Source of the DNA: an uncultured Acetatifactor sp.
Lineage (GTDB): Bacteria > Bacillota > Clostridia > Lachnospirales > Lachnospiraceae
Direction of reading: 5' to 3'
Length of the DNA: 64,000 bases
Assembly: GCA_910579755.1 (NCBI GenBank)
Contig: CAJTVB010000015.1
Coordinates: 32,926-96,925 of the forward strand
The notes below the pieces were generated by a model that saw nothing but the letters and a program-made list of their open reading frames with translations, did no database searches and was not told where the DNA came from. Below are positions 25,497 to 34,942 of the stretch, one piece after another (the stretch's first letter is position 1; each line of letters begins with the position of its first letter). The translations under genes and the position numbers were made by a program.

Positions 25497-26189
25497 CTAC
25501 AGTTCACAGCTTCCCGTCTCACCCCGGGAAAGCGCAACCTCCAGATTACCGTTGCGGCAGCGCAGCTCATCGATCAGCTCTTTTTCCTTCCCCGGCTCCC
25601 TGATCTCCAGCTCATAGGTCAGCCGGAACAGGCTTCCCATATTGGTGGTTTTCACCGAAAGCAGCTGACAGGATACGGCGAACTGTTCCAGCACCTGATC
25701 AAAAACCCCTGCATAATCCAAATCCTCCGGCACGGTGATATGGAGCATCCGATGCAGGTCCTGCCTTTTCCCGATTCTTATGGCAAATCTGCTGTAAAGC
25801 AAAGTGATCCCTCCAAGAATCAGAGCAAAAAGCACGGCAAAGGCCAGATATCCCATTCCGGCGATCAGACCGGTGCACATGGCCAGAAAAATCCCGCTGA
25901 TCTCCCGGGCCGTCCCCGGAGCCGAGCGGAAACGCACCAAACTGAAGGTGCCCGCCACGGCCACTCCCGTACCGATATTACCGTTCACCATCATGATAAC
26001 CACACACACCACTGCCGGCAGCACAGCCAGCGCCGCCAGAAAGCTTTTGGAGCTGCGGCTTTTGTAAGCATGGGCCAGCGCCAGCAAAAGCCCCGTCACA
26101 AGGGACACTCCCAGACATAAAAGGAATCGTGAAACCGAAATCACCGTTGTAAACTGTGTGTCAAAAATTCCTTTGAAAATTGCATCCAT
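25497..26189 (-). CDS. DUF4956 membrane protein
   Basis: This 230-residue protein has four hydrophobic segments in its first half (about 14-36, 45-65, 72-90, 105-135) and a soluble C-terminal domain. The loop GTFSLVRFRSAPGTAREI between helices is the DUF4956 hallmark. The family is nearly always next to VTC and CotH-type genes and is thought to act in the same surface or polyphosphate-linked process; the exact job is unknown. ATG 26189 follows GGGAGG. It sits between the VTC and DUF4353 genes on the same strand. Confidence 0.87.
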   Translation of the reverse strand: MDAIFKGIFDTQFTTVISVSRFLLCLGVSLVTGLLLALAHAYKSRSSKSFLAALAVLPAVVCVVIMMVNGNIGTGVAVAGTFSLVRFRSAPGTAREISGIFLAMCTGLIAGMGYLAFAVLFALILGGITLLYSRFAIRIGKRQDLHRMLHITVPEDLDYAGVFDQVLEQFAVSCQLLSVKTTNMGSLFRLTYELEIREPGKEKELIDELRCRNGNLEVALSRGETGSCEL

Positions 26190-26268
26190 TCTGCATTTTC
26201 CTCCCTGCATTTTTAAGTATAAATTTCTCTCCCGGAGACATAAAAACCATCCGCCTTATGCCACCTTG

Positions 26269-26994
26269 TTAAAATCCGACTTCGCTCTTACCCTCCTGCT
26301 GCCAGAGACTGTACATATCCTGATATGCCCTTCCATATTTGGAAAAGGGGACCTTCCGAATCGCTTCCTCCGACAGCGCCTTCACCATCCAAAGTGGAAT
26401 ACTGCCCGGTGTCTTAATCTCCATCAAAGCATGTCCCGGCGGAAGAATTCCAGTGCCGTAAACGCCGCAGCCTAGAGACAGATCCGTATCCCGCCACAGA
26501 ATATTTTCATCAAAGGTCACACGAAAGCCTTCGGATTCCCGGGCGTACCAGGCTTCTCTTTCATAGGAAAGGAACACCCGGGGAGCCAGCGACTCATAGA
26601 ACTGCAGAAAATAGCGGATCTCCTCGGTGATCTGCCCATTCTCCGGCATAATCCTTCTGCCTGTAAGACAAAGATCCGCCTGTTCCTGTGTCATCTGTGT
26701 CCTTCTCTTGTAGACCACCTCTTCGTATTTCTTCTTCAGCTCCACATACACCGGATCTCCGGGCCCTGCCGAAGCATAGCTTCTGACCCTCAGCTTCTCC
26801 TTATATACCGGCTTTTCCAAAGATCTGCGGGCCAGGCGGTATGTATCCGTATCGTAATAAATATTTCTTATGGTGCTTCTGCCATACCGGTCCGGCTCCA
26901 TATGGCCGGACATGGCCGCCATCACCTTTTCCTTCTGTCTTCTGCTCAGAAGGTACTTGATCTCATATCTTTTAAAAACCAACTGCGTTTCCAT
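26269..26994 (-). CDS. VTC-domain polyphosphate polymerase family protein
   Basis: This 241-residue protein has the VTC/triphosphate-tunnel pattern: FKRYEIKYLL at the N-terminus, basic tunnel strands YKEKLRVRSYA and VYVELKKKYEEVVYKRR, then VFLSYEREAWY, RVTFDENILWR and ALMEIKTPGSIPLW. Eukaryotic VTC makes polyphosphate from ATP; bacterial homologues near CotH and DUF4956 are less well known. ATG 26994 has AGGAGG seven bases upstream, better than 27012. First gene of the three-gene row, divergent from the two-component system. Confidence 0.88.
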   Translation of the reverse strand: METQLVFKRYEIKYLLSRRQKEKVMAAMSGHMEPDRYGRSTIRNIYYDTDTYRLARRSLEKPVYKEKLRVRSYASAGPGDPVYVELKKKYEEVVYKRRTQMTQEQADLCLTGRRIMPENGQITEEIRYFLQFYESLAPRVFLSYEREAWYARESEGFRVTFDENILWRDTDLSLGCGVYGTGILPPGHALMEIKTPGSIPLWMVKALSEEAIRKVPFSKYGRAYQDMYSLWQQEGKSEVGF

Positions 26995-27169
26995 ATTCTG
27001 CCTCCTGTCCATTCCTTTTTATGCCTTCGTGCTTGAATCGATTTTATCAGTGAAACCTAAATCCAGCCTAAATGGAATGTGAATATTCTGTGTTTTTGGA
27101 AATAAATGTGCTACAGAGAAAATTTATATGCTATGATCAGTATAGATTTTAAGAAAGAAGGTGACGGCC

Positions 27170-27856
27170 ATGCGCCTGTTAATCGCGGAGGATGATGCGG
27201 ATATCGCCAAAGCCCTGACCGCTCTTTTTGAGCACCACAGCTACAGCACGGATACCGTTTTCAATGGATTGGATGCCTGTGAATACGCCTGCGGCGGCGA
27301 ATATGACGGCATCATAATGGACATTATGATGCCCGGTATGGATGGGCTGGAGGTACTGCGCAGACTCCGGTCCTTGGGAGTCAAAACCCCGGTTCTGCTG
27401 TTGACGGCCAAAGGAGAGGTCGAAGACCGGATCAGCGGACTGGATGCCGGAGCGGATGACTATCTTCCCAAGCCCTTTGCCGCCGGCGAGCTTCTGGCCC
27501 GGGTCCGGGCAATGCTCCGCCGCAGAGAGAACTATCAGGCCGATCTGCTTCAGTTTGCGGATATCTGCCTGGATTCCTCCACCTATGAGCTGAGCTGCGG
27601 CTCCCGGCACATCCGGCTTACCAGCCGGGAATTTCAGATGCTCTGTATGCTGCTGCGCTCCCCCGGCTCCATCGTGTCCACCCAGCAGCTGATGGAACGC
27701 ATCTGGGGCTGGGATTCCAATGTGGAGATCAGCATCGTATGGGTATATATATCCAACCTGCGCAAAAAACTTGAGACACTGAAAAGCGTGGTGGGCATCA
27801 GGGCCGTAAGAGGTGTAGGATATTGCCTGGAAAACCCATTGACGAGACATGGATAA
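27170..27856 (+). CDS. OmpR-family response regulator
   Basis: This 228-residue regulator has a receiver domain with acidic pocket Glu7-Asp8-Asp9, phosphoacceptor Asp51 (IIMDIMMPGMDG) and Lys101 (PKPF). A C-terminal winged helix (about 130-225) ends in SIVWVYISNLRKKLE and the RGVGYCLE hairpin. The ATG at 27170 follows AAGAAGGTGA. The kinase gene begins 17 bases after its stop. What it controls is not shown, though the divergent VTC module and the ABC exporter nearby are candidates. Confidence 0.93.
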   Translation: MRLLIAEDDADIAKALTALFEHHSYSTDTVFNGLDACEYACGGEYDGIIMDIMMPGMDGLEVLRRLRSLGVKTPVLLLTAKGEVEDRISGLDAGADDYLPKPFAAGELLARVRAMLRRRENYQADLLQFADICLDSSTYELSCGSRHIRLTSREFQMLCMLLRSPGSIVSTQQLMERIWGWDSNVEISIVWVYISNLRKKLETLKSVVGIRAVRGVGYCLENPLTRHG

Positions 27857-27873
27857 AGACATGAGGATGGAAA

Positions 27874-29208
27874 ATGATTCGAAAGCTACGGAAAAAATTT
27901 ATTCTCACAGCCGCCGGCGCACTGTTTGCCGTGATTGTGCTGATAATGGCCGCCGTGAACTGCGTCTTCTTTTTTCAGACCAGAGGGCTGTTGGATTCCC
28001 GCCTGAGCCAAATCATAAACAGCGGTTTCCAGACCCTTGCAGATTCAAAGCAGGAGACACCGCCCAATTTACCTGACGGAAGGCCGCCCGATGAAAGCCT
28101 GCCGCCCGGCCAGGCCGCACCCGTCCAGGAACCGCCGGAAAGCAAAGGTCTGTTCCGCCTTCTGCCCCGCCTGGAGGATCACCTCCGCCTTCGCCCGGAA
28201 GGATATCTGATTCGTCTGGACCCTCAGGGAGCCGTTACGGATATCCTGCAGAAAGGCCCGGAAACCTATTCCCAATCGGAGCTGGCCCACATCGCCTCCA
28301 CTCTTCTTGATAAGAAAAAGGACCAGGGCTGGCACCAATATTTCCGGTTCCGGATCGTCTCCGACGAAGATACCGGTCCTATTTGTATTGCCCTGGTCAA
28401 TGCGTCCTCGGAGCTGTACTCCATCCTGGCCATGCTGCTGATCTCCTCTGCCATGGGAGCACTCAGCTTTCTGCTGGCACTGCTGATCATTATTCTGGCC
28501 TCCGGACGCGCGGTAAAGCCCATGGCGGAAAGTTACCTGCGGCAAAGGCAGTTTATCATGGATGCAGGACATGAGCTGAAGACACCCCTCACCGTGATTT
28601 CCGCCGACAATGAACTGGCCAGAATGCTTTTTGGTGACAGCGAATGGTTTGACGGCATCGACAAACAGACCGCCCGGATGAGCCGCCTGGTACAGGATTT
28701 GATCACTCTGGCCAAAATGGAGGAGGAACAAAAGTCGGTCTTTTCCTCCTTCGATCTGAGCGAAGCCGTGTACGATACGGCAAAATCCTTTGAGGGCCTG
28801 ATCCGTTCCCGGGGAAAGCATCTGACCCTGGACATTGCCCCAGGCATCGTCTGTACCGGTGATGAATCCTCCCTCCGCCGAATCGTTTCCATCCTCCTGG
28901 ATAACGCCGCCAAATACTGCGCCGACGAAGGAACCATCTCCGTAAACCTTTCTGCCCGCAGGCAGATCCGTCTGCAGGTGCTCAACGACCTGCGGCCTGG
29001 GGATACCTGTGATCCGAGCCAAATGTTTGATCGGTTTTACCGGGCCGACAAAGCCCGGGCCTCTGACGGAAGCTGCGGACTGGGATTGTCCATCGCCAAA
29101 TCCCTGGCGCAGCCCCACAAGGGTACTCTCCGGGCCAGAATCCAGGATGGCAGGACGATCCTGCTGGAGCTTAAGCTTCCCGCCCCGCCGTCCCGCACCT
29201 TGCTGTAA
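27874..29208 (+). CDS. Sensor histidine kinase
   Basis: This 444-residue membrane kinase is the partner of the regulator before it. It has a membrane segment at about 10-38, a proline-rich extracellular loop (about 40-170), a second membrane segment near 185-212 and then a dimerisation helix with His233 in DAGHELKTPLTV. The ATP-binding domain follows with an N box (LLDNAAKYC) and G box (GSCGLGLSIAKS). No HAMP motif is obvious. The signal is unknown. It converges on the ABC-2 permease gene with a 45-base gap. Confidence 0.92.
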   Translation: MIRKLRKKFILTAAGALFAVIVLIMAAVNCVFFFQTRGLLDSRLSQIINSGFQTLADSKQETPPNLPDGRPPDESLPPGQAAPVQEPPESKGLFRLLPRLEDHLRLRPEGYLIRLDPQGAVTDILQKGPETYSQSELAHIASTLLDKKKDQGWHQYFRFRIVSDEDTGPICIALVNASSELYSILAMLLISSAMGALSFLLALLIIILASGRAVKPMAESYLRQRQFIMDAGHELKTPLTVISADNELARMLFGDSEWFDGIDKQTARMSRLVQDLITLAKMEEEQKSVFSSFDLSEAVYDTAKSFEGLIRSRGKHLTLDIAPGIVCTGDESSLRRIVSILLDNAAKYCADEGTISVNLSARRQIRLQVLNDLRPGDTCDPSQMFDRFYRADKARASDGSCGLGLSIAKSLAQPHKGTLRARIQDGRTILLELKLPAPPSRTLL

Positions 29209-29253
29209 CCTGCAATTTTAAAAACGTCTCGCACAAAACCCTGCGGGCGCTTT

Positions 29254-30039
29254 TTATGCTATATCCTTCCTTTGATACCAGACAAACGCCGCGCCGATCC
29301 CCAGCAGGGCCAGCGCAATTCCCGCAGCCAGATATCCGCTGTTAAGACTCCCTTCGGCAACAATATCCGCTCCCTCTGCATAGCCGAAGGGCGTGATATA
29401 TTTCAAAAAGCCTGCATCCTCGGTCAGGTTGGCAATGATATTCAAAAAGTATGCAAGCGCCGCAATTCCAAGCCCTAACCCCTGCCCGCCTCTGCTCAGG
29501 AAGGCCGAGATGCCGAAGCATATGGACGCAATTTCCATTTGAAGAATCAGATAAGCCAAAAACAAAAGCACAAAGGTTTTTCCCTCGGGAGCTTCCCCCA
29601 CCAAAAGCGCAGATACAAGGGAAATGCCCAGCACCGCACCGTTGAGGATCAAAATCTGCAGGAGCACAGCGCCAAGCTTCTGCAGCAAAACACTTCTTCT
29701 GCTCACAGGATGGGTAAGCAGGAACTCAGCGGTGCCTTCCTTTTCCTCGCCGGCCAGAGCACCGATCCCCAGCAGGGCCCCAAAGAGCGCGCCTCCCAGC
29801 CCCAGAACATTTCCGCATTCCACGGCGAAAAATCCCATAAATTCACCGAAATTGACCCTGTCCATTCCAAATGCGGCGGAAAAGCTTCCCATTTCGGAAA
29901 ACATCCCGCTGATCTCATTCATCTGACTTTCCATTTCCGGGTAAATCAAAATACAGATCCCCAGCAAAAATCCGATGACCACTGTCCACAAAATCAGCGC
30001 CTTTGCGCCCCGTCTTAACTCAGCTTTCAGAATCGTCAT
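29254..30039 (-). CDS. ABC-2 type permease
   Basis: This 261-residue permease has six hydrophobic segments and the ABC-2 pattern, with TAEFLLTHPVSRRSVLLQK on the cytosolic face after helix 2. It pairs with the ATPase encoded just before it; the two genes overlap by 20 bases. AGGAGG lies eight bases before the ATG at 30039. A longer frame to 30099 would run deep into the ATPase gene. Export substrate is unknown; the TetR regulator at the head of the operon suggests a drug or lipid. Confidence 0.85.
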   Translation of the reverse strand: MTILKAELRRGAKALILWTVVIGFLLGICILIYPEMESQMNEISGMFSEMGSFSAAFGMDRVNFGEFMGFFAVECGNVLGLGGALFGALLGIGALAGEEKEGTAEFLLTHPVSRRSVLLQKLGAVLLQILILNGAVLGISLVSALLVGEAPEGKTFVLLFLAYLILQMEIASICFGISAFLSRGGQGLGLGIAALAYFLNIIANLTEDAGFLKYITPFGYAEGADIVAEGSLNSGYLAAGIALALLGIGAAFVWYQRKDIA

Positions 30040-30916
30040 GGGCTTCGTCCTCCTCTCTGTAGAAATGCAGAAAGATCTCTTCCAGATCCGGTTCCACAAT
30101 ATTGATATCCGTCAGCGGAGCTGCCGCAAGGGCTTTCAACAGTACATCCGGACTTCCGCTGTACAAAAAGGTCAGCGCATCTCCCGCCGCCTTCACATCC
30201 TTTATGCCATCCAGGGCCGGCGCATGGGAAATTCCCCGTACCGTCACCCGCTTTGTATGGGTCTGCCCCAGACGGTCTATGGTGTCTGACACCAGAAGTC
30301 TGCCTCCCCGGATCACCCCGGCCTTCCTGCAGTGACGCTGTACCTCCGAAAGCACATGGGAGGAAAGAAATATCGTACTCCCTTTGGCATTGCGCTCTGT
30401 CAGGATGGCATAAAACTCTCTCTGCATCAGCGGGTCCAGCCCGCTGGTAGGCTCGTCCAGGATACAAAGCCTGGGGTTATGCTGCAGGGCACAGACAATG
30501 GAAACCTTTTTGCGGTTTCCCAGGGAAAGCTGGTTCACCTTCTTTTCCTGATCCAGCTCCAGCCTTTCACAGAGCCGCCCTGCTTCCTCCCTGCAGTCCC
30601 GGCCCCGGAGCCTTGCCGAGTACCGGATCACCTCTCCCACCTTCATGCCGTGATAAAAGGATGCCTCCGAGGGCATATAGCCGATATCAGCGAGAATTTC
30701 TTCCCTGCGGCTTCTAATATCCCTGCCAAAGATTTCCGCCCTTCCCCCCGTGGCCGCGATCAGCCCCAGCAGTGTGCGGATGGTGGTGCTTTTCCCGGCT
30801 CCGTTGGGACCGATAAAACCGAAAAAATCCCCCTCCTCCACCGCAAGATCGATGTCAATAATTCCCCTTGCCTTCCCGTAATATTTTGTCAGTGAACATG
30901 TCCGGATTGCATTCAT
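30020..30916 (-). CDS. ABC transporter ATPase (ABC-2 exporter)
   Basis: This 298-residue ATPase has Walker A GPNGAGKST (residues 36-44), signature LSLGNRKKVSI, Walker B LCILDEPTSGLDP and switch region SSHVLSEVQRH. The C-terminal 80 residues are an accessory domain common in antibiotic and lantibiotic-type exporters. The ATG at 30916 is two bases after the TetR stop and has GGAGGAG upstream. It forms an exporter with the following permease. Confidence 0.92.
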   Translation of the reverse strand: MNAIRTCSLTKYYGKARGIIDIDLAVEEGDFFGFIGPNGAGKSTTIRTLLGLIAATGGRAEIFGRDIRSRREEILADIGYMPSEASFYHGMKVGEVIRYSARLRGRDCREEAGRLCERLELDQEKKVNQLSLGNRKKVSIVCALQHNPRLCILDEPTSGLDPLMQREFYAILTERNAKGSTIFLSSHVLSEVQRHCRKAGVIRGGRLLVSDTIDRLGQTHTKRVTVRGISHAPALDGIKDVKAAGDALTFLYSGSPDVLLKALAAAPLTDINIVEPDLEEIFLHFYREEDEAHDDSES

Positions 30917-30918
30917 TC

Positions 30919-31536
30919 TCACTCCTCCTTCCGCAGGTATACATGTTTCCAGAACGCCAGCATTCTCTCAAAATCCTTCTCCAGCTTTTCCACATCCAGA
31001 CTCCCGCCCTGCCGCAGGGCTTCCCAAAGATATCCTTCCGAAGCCAGATACATTTCATGATACATCTCCTTTAAATCCAGACCGGGAATAAACTGCTCAG
31101 GATCCAGCCTTGCCAGGGAATCAGCGGCCTTGATGTCAAAATACTTCCGATAGCTTTCCTGTATGGCCGCGGCGATCTGTTCATCGTCCTCATAAAAGGC
31201 TCTTATGGCAAAGGACGCCATATCCGGATATTTTCGCATCATCCTAAGCTTTGCCCGCATTCCCCGCTCCATCATCTCAAACAGATCATCGGGTTCATAG
31301 CATTGATACTCTGACAAGTACCGCGTGGTAATCCTGCAGGCCTGGTCCAATAGAAACAGATATAGTTCTTTCTTATTGTGGAAATAGTGAAAGAGAAGCG
31401 CTTTGCTGATCCCTGCCTGACCGGCGATTTCCTGCATGGGACTTTTCTTATAAGTATTTCGGGAAAAGACCCTGAAACCGGCATTTATAATCTTCAGCTG
31501 CCGGTCCTCCGGCAGGGAATAGAATTTTTTATTCAT
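30919..31536 (-). CDS. TetR-family transcriptional regulator
   Basis: This 205-residue regulator has an N-terminal helix-turn-helix (MQEIAGQAGISKALLFHYFHNKKELYLF pattern, about 28-56) and a helical ligand domain with many aromatic and Met residues. It heads the operon of the ABC-2 exporter, so it probably represses that exporter until a ligand binds. The start at 31536 (MNKKFYSLPED) fits the family; an upstream in-frame start at 31557 adds seven residues with no site. Confidence 0.9.
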   Translation of the reverse strand: MNKKFYSLPEDRQLKIINAGFRVFSRNTYKKSPMQEIAGQAGISKALLFHYFHNKKELYLFLLDQACRITTRYLSEYQCYEPDDLFEMMERGMRAKLRMMRKYPDMASFAIRAFYEDDEQIAAAIQESYRKYFDIKAADSLARLDPEQFIPGLDLKEMYHEMYLASEGYLWEALRQGGSLDVEKLEKDFERMLAFWKHVYLRKEE

Positions 31537-31626
31537 AAGCCACCTCGCTGACCACATCGGTTAACAAGGCTATTATAATTGCGTTGACCGTTTTTGAGAA
31601 GACCCCTGTTCGCAGGTCAGTTGATA

Positions 31627-32082
31627 TTATTCCAGGATCCGCGCCGGCTGACACACCACCGTACCGCCCTCGGGCACATCCGTGTTCACCACCGCTCCCG
31701 CACCCACCTTCGCATGATCACCGATCCTGATACCGCCCAAAAGTATGGCGCCGGCGCCAATCAGGCAGTCGTCCCCGATCACAGGCGCTTTCCCGCTTAC
31801 CTCGCCGATGGTTACATTCTGGTAAATCCGGCAGCCCTCTCCGATCTGCGCATACCGGGAAATAAAAACGCCGTGCAGGCCATGAGGCAGCTGCGGACGC
31901 CCCTTGAACACAGCATCCGGCCCCACGTACCCTCCATGCCTGTGGGCGCACCGGCTCAGCAAAAAGGTCAGGATATTGTGCAGGAAACCTCTGCCGAACC
32001 TTTTCTGAAGCCGGTACAGCCGCCAGAAATGCCCTAAATTATCTCCTCTGGAATAATCAATAATCTTTCTTCGTATGCTCAT
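31627..32082 (-). CDS. Hexapeptide-repeat acyltransferase (serine acetyltransferase-like)
   Basis: This 151-residue left-handed beta-helix protein resembles the C-terminal half of serine acetyltransferases and related sugar O-acetyltransferases. Hexapeptide turns are visible in IGEGCRIYQNVTIG, IGDDCLIGAGAILLG and IGDHAKVGAGAVV, with the likely catalytic His in LPHGLHGVFIS. The N-terminal helical domain of CysE is missing. A GGAG lies before the ATG at 32082. Its substrate is not known and no partner gene is adjacent. Confidence 0.83.
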   Translation of the reverse strand: MSIRRKIIDYSRGDNLGHFWRLYRLQKRFGRGFLHNILTFLLSRCAHRHGGYVGPDAVFKGRPQLPHGLHGVFISRYAQIGEGCRIYQNVTIGEVSGKAPVIGDDCLIGAGAILLGGIRIGDHAKVGAGAVVNTDVPEGGTVVCQPARILE

Positions 32083-32354
32083 GTTAATTCTCCGTATATT
32101 ATCCTATGCCCATATTCTTTAGTGCCTATCGAAGCAAAGAGATTTTTGCCATGTCAAGTATACCATATAATGATTGAAGTTCCAACTCTTCCAACCGGGG
32201 GTTGGATAAAAATGCAGCCCTTCAAACCATTCCGTTATTGTAATTCCGCCGTCATGTCCATAAAATAGAATTGTAGCTGCACAAGACATCCTTAGACCGG
32301 CTGTCCGTAAGGAATTGGTTTTTTAAAGAATAACAAAATAAGTGAGGTATTCAT

Positions 32355-33143
32355 ATGACTGCGATTCGACTCAACGAACAAATTGCATTTTTAAGAAAAC
32401 AGAAGGGACTGACCCAGGAAGAGCTGGCAACCGCTCTGGGAGTCACCAACCAGGCCGTATCCAAGTGGGAATCCGCCCAGTGCTGCCCGGACATCCAGCT
32501 GCTGCCGGACATTGCAAGACAATTCAATATTTCCGTGGACCAGCTTCTGGGCTGCACACCCGCGCCTGCCGCCGAAGACATCATCCTCTCGCTCCGCCGG
32601 AAAATCGATTCCCTTCCCGAAGGAGAAGATTTCGACTTTACCTTTCGTGTGGCTGCTGCGCTGCACACAATTATCCTGTCCAAGGATATGACGAAAGACC
32701 CCAACGGAAATCGCGGATGGGATACCGATGAGGTCATCGAGCATGCCGGAAACGCGGAATGGGGATATTCCTGTCTCAGCAATCCGGAAATCGTCACCGC
32801 CATGCGCCACGGTGCGATTTTCTTTTTCAAAAATAAGGCTTTTAATCTGAGAAATGCGGAAATCCGCAGGCTGCTGTCCATCCTCAGCCCCTTTCTCAGC
32901 CCGGACAACCTGAAAACCGCCTCAGCACTCTATCAGCTGACAGTACATTCGGAAAAAACCTTCGCCGCGCCCGGGCAGATCAGCGAAAAGTGTGGTCTCT
33001 CCCTGGAAAAAGTTACTCAGAGCCTCAGGGAAGGCCTGGGAGTCTTCATCGAAGAAAACGATTCCGCCCCCGGTGAATACCGTATTCAGGGAAGATATAT
33101 GAATATCATTCCAATGCTTTCCCTGTTCGACCACGAAGGATGA
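32355..33143 (+). CDS. XRE-family transcriptional regulator
   Basis: This 262-residue protein has an N-terminal XRE helix-turn-helix (LRKQKGLTQEELATAL then VTNQAVSKWESAQ, residues 12-45) followed by a soluble domain of about 190 residues. The C-terminal part has a second possible winged-helix pattern (TFAAPGQISEKCGLSLEKVTQSL). The start at 32355 follows AAGTGAGG. It converges on the GH43 gene with a 16-base gap. Target genes are not evident. Confidence 0.87.
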   Translation: MTAIRLNEQIAFLRKQKGLTQEELATALGVTNQAVSKWESAQCCPDIQLLPDIARQFNISVDQLLGCTPAPAAEDIILSLRRKIDSLPEGEDFDFTFRVAAALHTIILSKDMTKDPNGNRGWDTDEVIEHAGNAEWGYSCLSNPEIVTAMRHGAIFFFKNKAFNLRNAEIRRLLSILSPFLSPDNLKTASALYQLTVHSEKTFAAPGQISEKCGLSLEKVTQSLREGLGVFIEENDSAPGEYRIQGRYMNIIPMLSLFDHEG

Positions 33144-33159
33144 TGTATGCCGCATGTCC

Positions 33160-34926
33160 TTAGACCCTGGCGCGAACCTCAAACCAGTCAAAATCTGCAT
33201 GCTTTCCAAAGCCTGTCAGATCCTGGCAGCAAAGCCCCGCCATGGTTCCGGTAAACCAGCCCTCCCTGCAGGCCTCGTCCGACAGAAAGCCGGCGTTGAC
33301 CTCCGGTCCCGCCTTGCACAATTCCGGCCCGGCCTGCACTTTTCCTGCCTGCGCCTTTCCGGCCTGCACAGTCCCTGTCCGCCCTTCGTTACCATTCTTG
33401 CCGCCATCCCGGTACCCATAATAAAACTGTGCCCGGGTTCCCCTTACCTTCAGGCCAAGAACCACGTCCCTGCCGGGCTCCAGCGGGGTATAATCCATGA
33501 GGTATTCATACTTTTTATTTTCCGCCTTTAACAGAGTGATACATTTTCCCACATCCTCGTCATGGGAAATATGCAGATACAGGTAATTCTCCGTATCGTA
33601 CATTAAAATCAGTCCCGCCATCTGCTTAAAAACCTCCGGTTCAAAATCCACGCAGGTCTCCGCATCCATGTAATATTCCGTCATGCGCCGGGCAATGAGC
33701 GTCTGAGAAAAACGGGAGGCAAGGCCGCTCCGCCCATACATCCGAAGCCAGCCGGGACGTGCACTCAGGGAAATATAACGCTCATCCATGGGAATCCGCA
33801 GAGACTGGTATTCCAGGTGCAGACAACTCCCCTCAAAGTCATCCCGAATCAACGCTTCTTCCTTTGGCAAGCCTTCTTCCACGCTTTTGGAATCTTCCTG
33901 ACCTTCCTCTTTTCCATCCCTCCATGCACACCTGGGCGGCTCCACCCATTCTCTTGGCTCATTTCCGCCCTCCGCAAGCTCCAGCCAGCCCTCCTTTGTC
34001 CAGCGCATTCTCTGGATGGCTGTCTCCCGGCCCAGCATATACCTTCTGGCGCCCGGAAACCGCTCCGCATCCCCGGGATTTCGGTCTTCGGAAGGCCTGC
34101 CGCACAGATGCACCGCATACCATTCCCCGTCCGGAGTCTCCACCAGGTCGCAGTGCCCGGCCTTCTGCAGCGCAATGTCCTCATGGTGACGGGAGGTCAG
34201 GATAGAATAAGCCTCTCCCTCCTGCCGCTTCTGGTCAACGGGCCGGTACATCTCATAAGGCCCCCATACGTTCCGGGAACGCTGGATGGTCTGTCCATGT
34301 CCCTCTCCCGTTCCCGTGTCCGCGCTGAACAGATAATACCAGCCCTCCCGCCTGAAAATATGAGGGCCTTCCAGAAAAATCCCTTCCGCCCGGTAAATAT
34401 CCCGAACCGGTCCCATCATTTTCCTCTGTACCGGATCAAATTCCTGGAGCACCAGACGTCCCGCATATTTTTTCGGCACCCTGTGGTCCGTTACCATGCT
34501 GACCATGTATTTGCGCCCGTCCTCGTCGTGAAACAACGAAGGATCAAAGCCGAAATTATTCAAAGGCGCCGGCTCCGACCAGGGACCGCGGATATCCTCT
34601 GCCGTCACCAGGTAATTTTCCGTATCGTACATATTGCAGTAAAAGGATTTTACCACCGTATAGACCAGATAAAAAATTCCCTTATCATAGGTGAGACAGG
34701 GCGCCCAGATTCCCTGGGAGGGCCCCACTCCCCGCAGATCCAGCTGAGACACTCTGTCCAGGGGATATCCGATCAGCTCCCAGTGGACCAGATCCCTGGA
34801 ATGATGAAGACGAACCCCCGGCCACCACTCAAAGGTGGATGTGGCGATATAGTAATCCTCCCCCACACGGATGATGGAGGGGTCCGGATGGAATCCCCGC
34901 AAAATCGGATTGTGTATTTTTCCCAT
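33160..34926 (-). CDS. Glycoside hydrolase family 43 (beta-xylosidase/arabinofuranosidase type)
   Basis: This 588-residue enzyme has no signal peptide, so it acts on imported oligosaccharides. The five-bladed propeller has the GH43 triad: Asp15 in HPDPSI, a second Asp in GFDPSLFHDEDG, and the general acid Glu in EGPHIF. A C-terminal beta-sandwich (about 380-588) matches GH43 members with a C-terminal xylosidase-type domain. Near residues 520-560 a Gln-Ala-Gly-Lys-rich low-complexity segment interrupts that sandwich. AAGGAG lies upstream of the ATG at 34926. It is the last gene of the catabolic operon, 16 bases after GH88. Confidence 0.9.
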   Translation of the reverse strand: MGKIHNPILRGFHPDPSIIRVGEDYYIATSTFEWWPGVRLHHSRDLVHWELIGYPLDRVSQLDLRGVGPSQGIWAPCLTYDKGIFYLVYTVVKSFYCNMYDTENYLVTAEDIRGPWSEPAPLNNFGFDPSLFHDEDGRKYMVSMVTDHRVPKKYAGRLVLQEFDPVQRKMMGPVRDIYRAEGIFLEGPHIFRREGWYYLFSADTGTGEGHGQTIQRSRNVWGPYEMYRPVDQKRQEGEAYSILTSRHHEDIALQKAGHCDLVETPDGEWYAVHLCGRPSEDRNPGDAERFPGARRYMLGRETAIQRMRWTKEGWLELAEGGNEPREWVEPPRCAWRDGKEEGQEDSKSVEEGLPKEEALIRDDFEGSCLHLEYQSLRIPMDERYISLSARPGWLRMYGRSGLASRFSQTLIARRMTEYYMDAETCVDFEPEVFKQMAGLILMYDTENYLYLHISHDEDVGKCITLLKAENKKYEYLMDYTPLEPGRDVVLGLKVRGTRAQFYYGYRDGGKNGNEGRTGTVQAGKAQAGKVQAGPELCKAGPEVNAGFLSDEACREGWFTGTMAGLCCQDLTGFGKHADFDWFEVRARV

Positions 34927-34942
34927 AATCTGCAAGCTCCTT

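Noticed and set aside
29209..29253. Possible terminator between the histidine kinase and the ABC-2 permease
   Set aside because: Only a weak four-base-pair CGCA/TGCG stem is visible before a T run.
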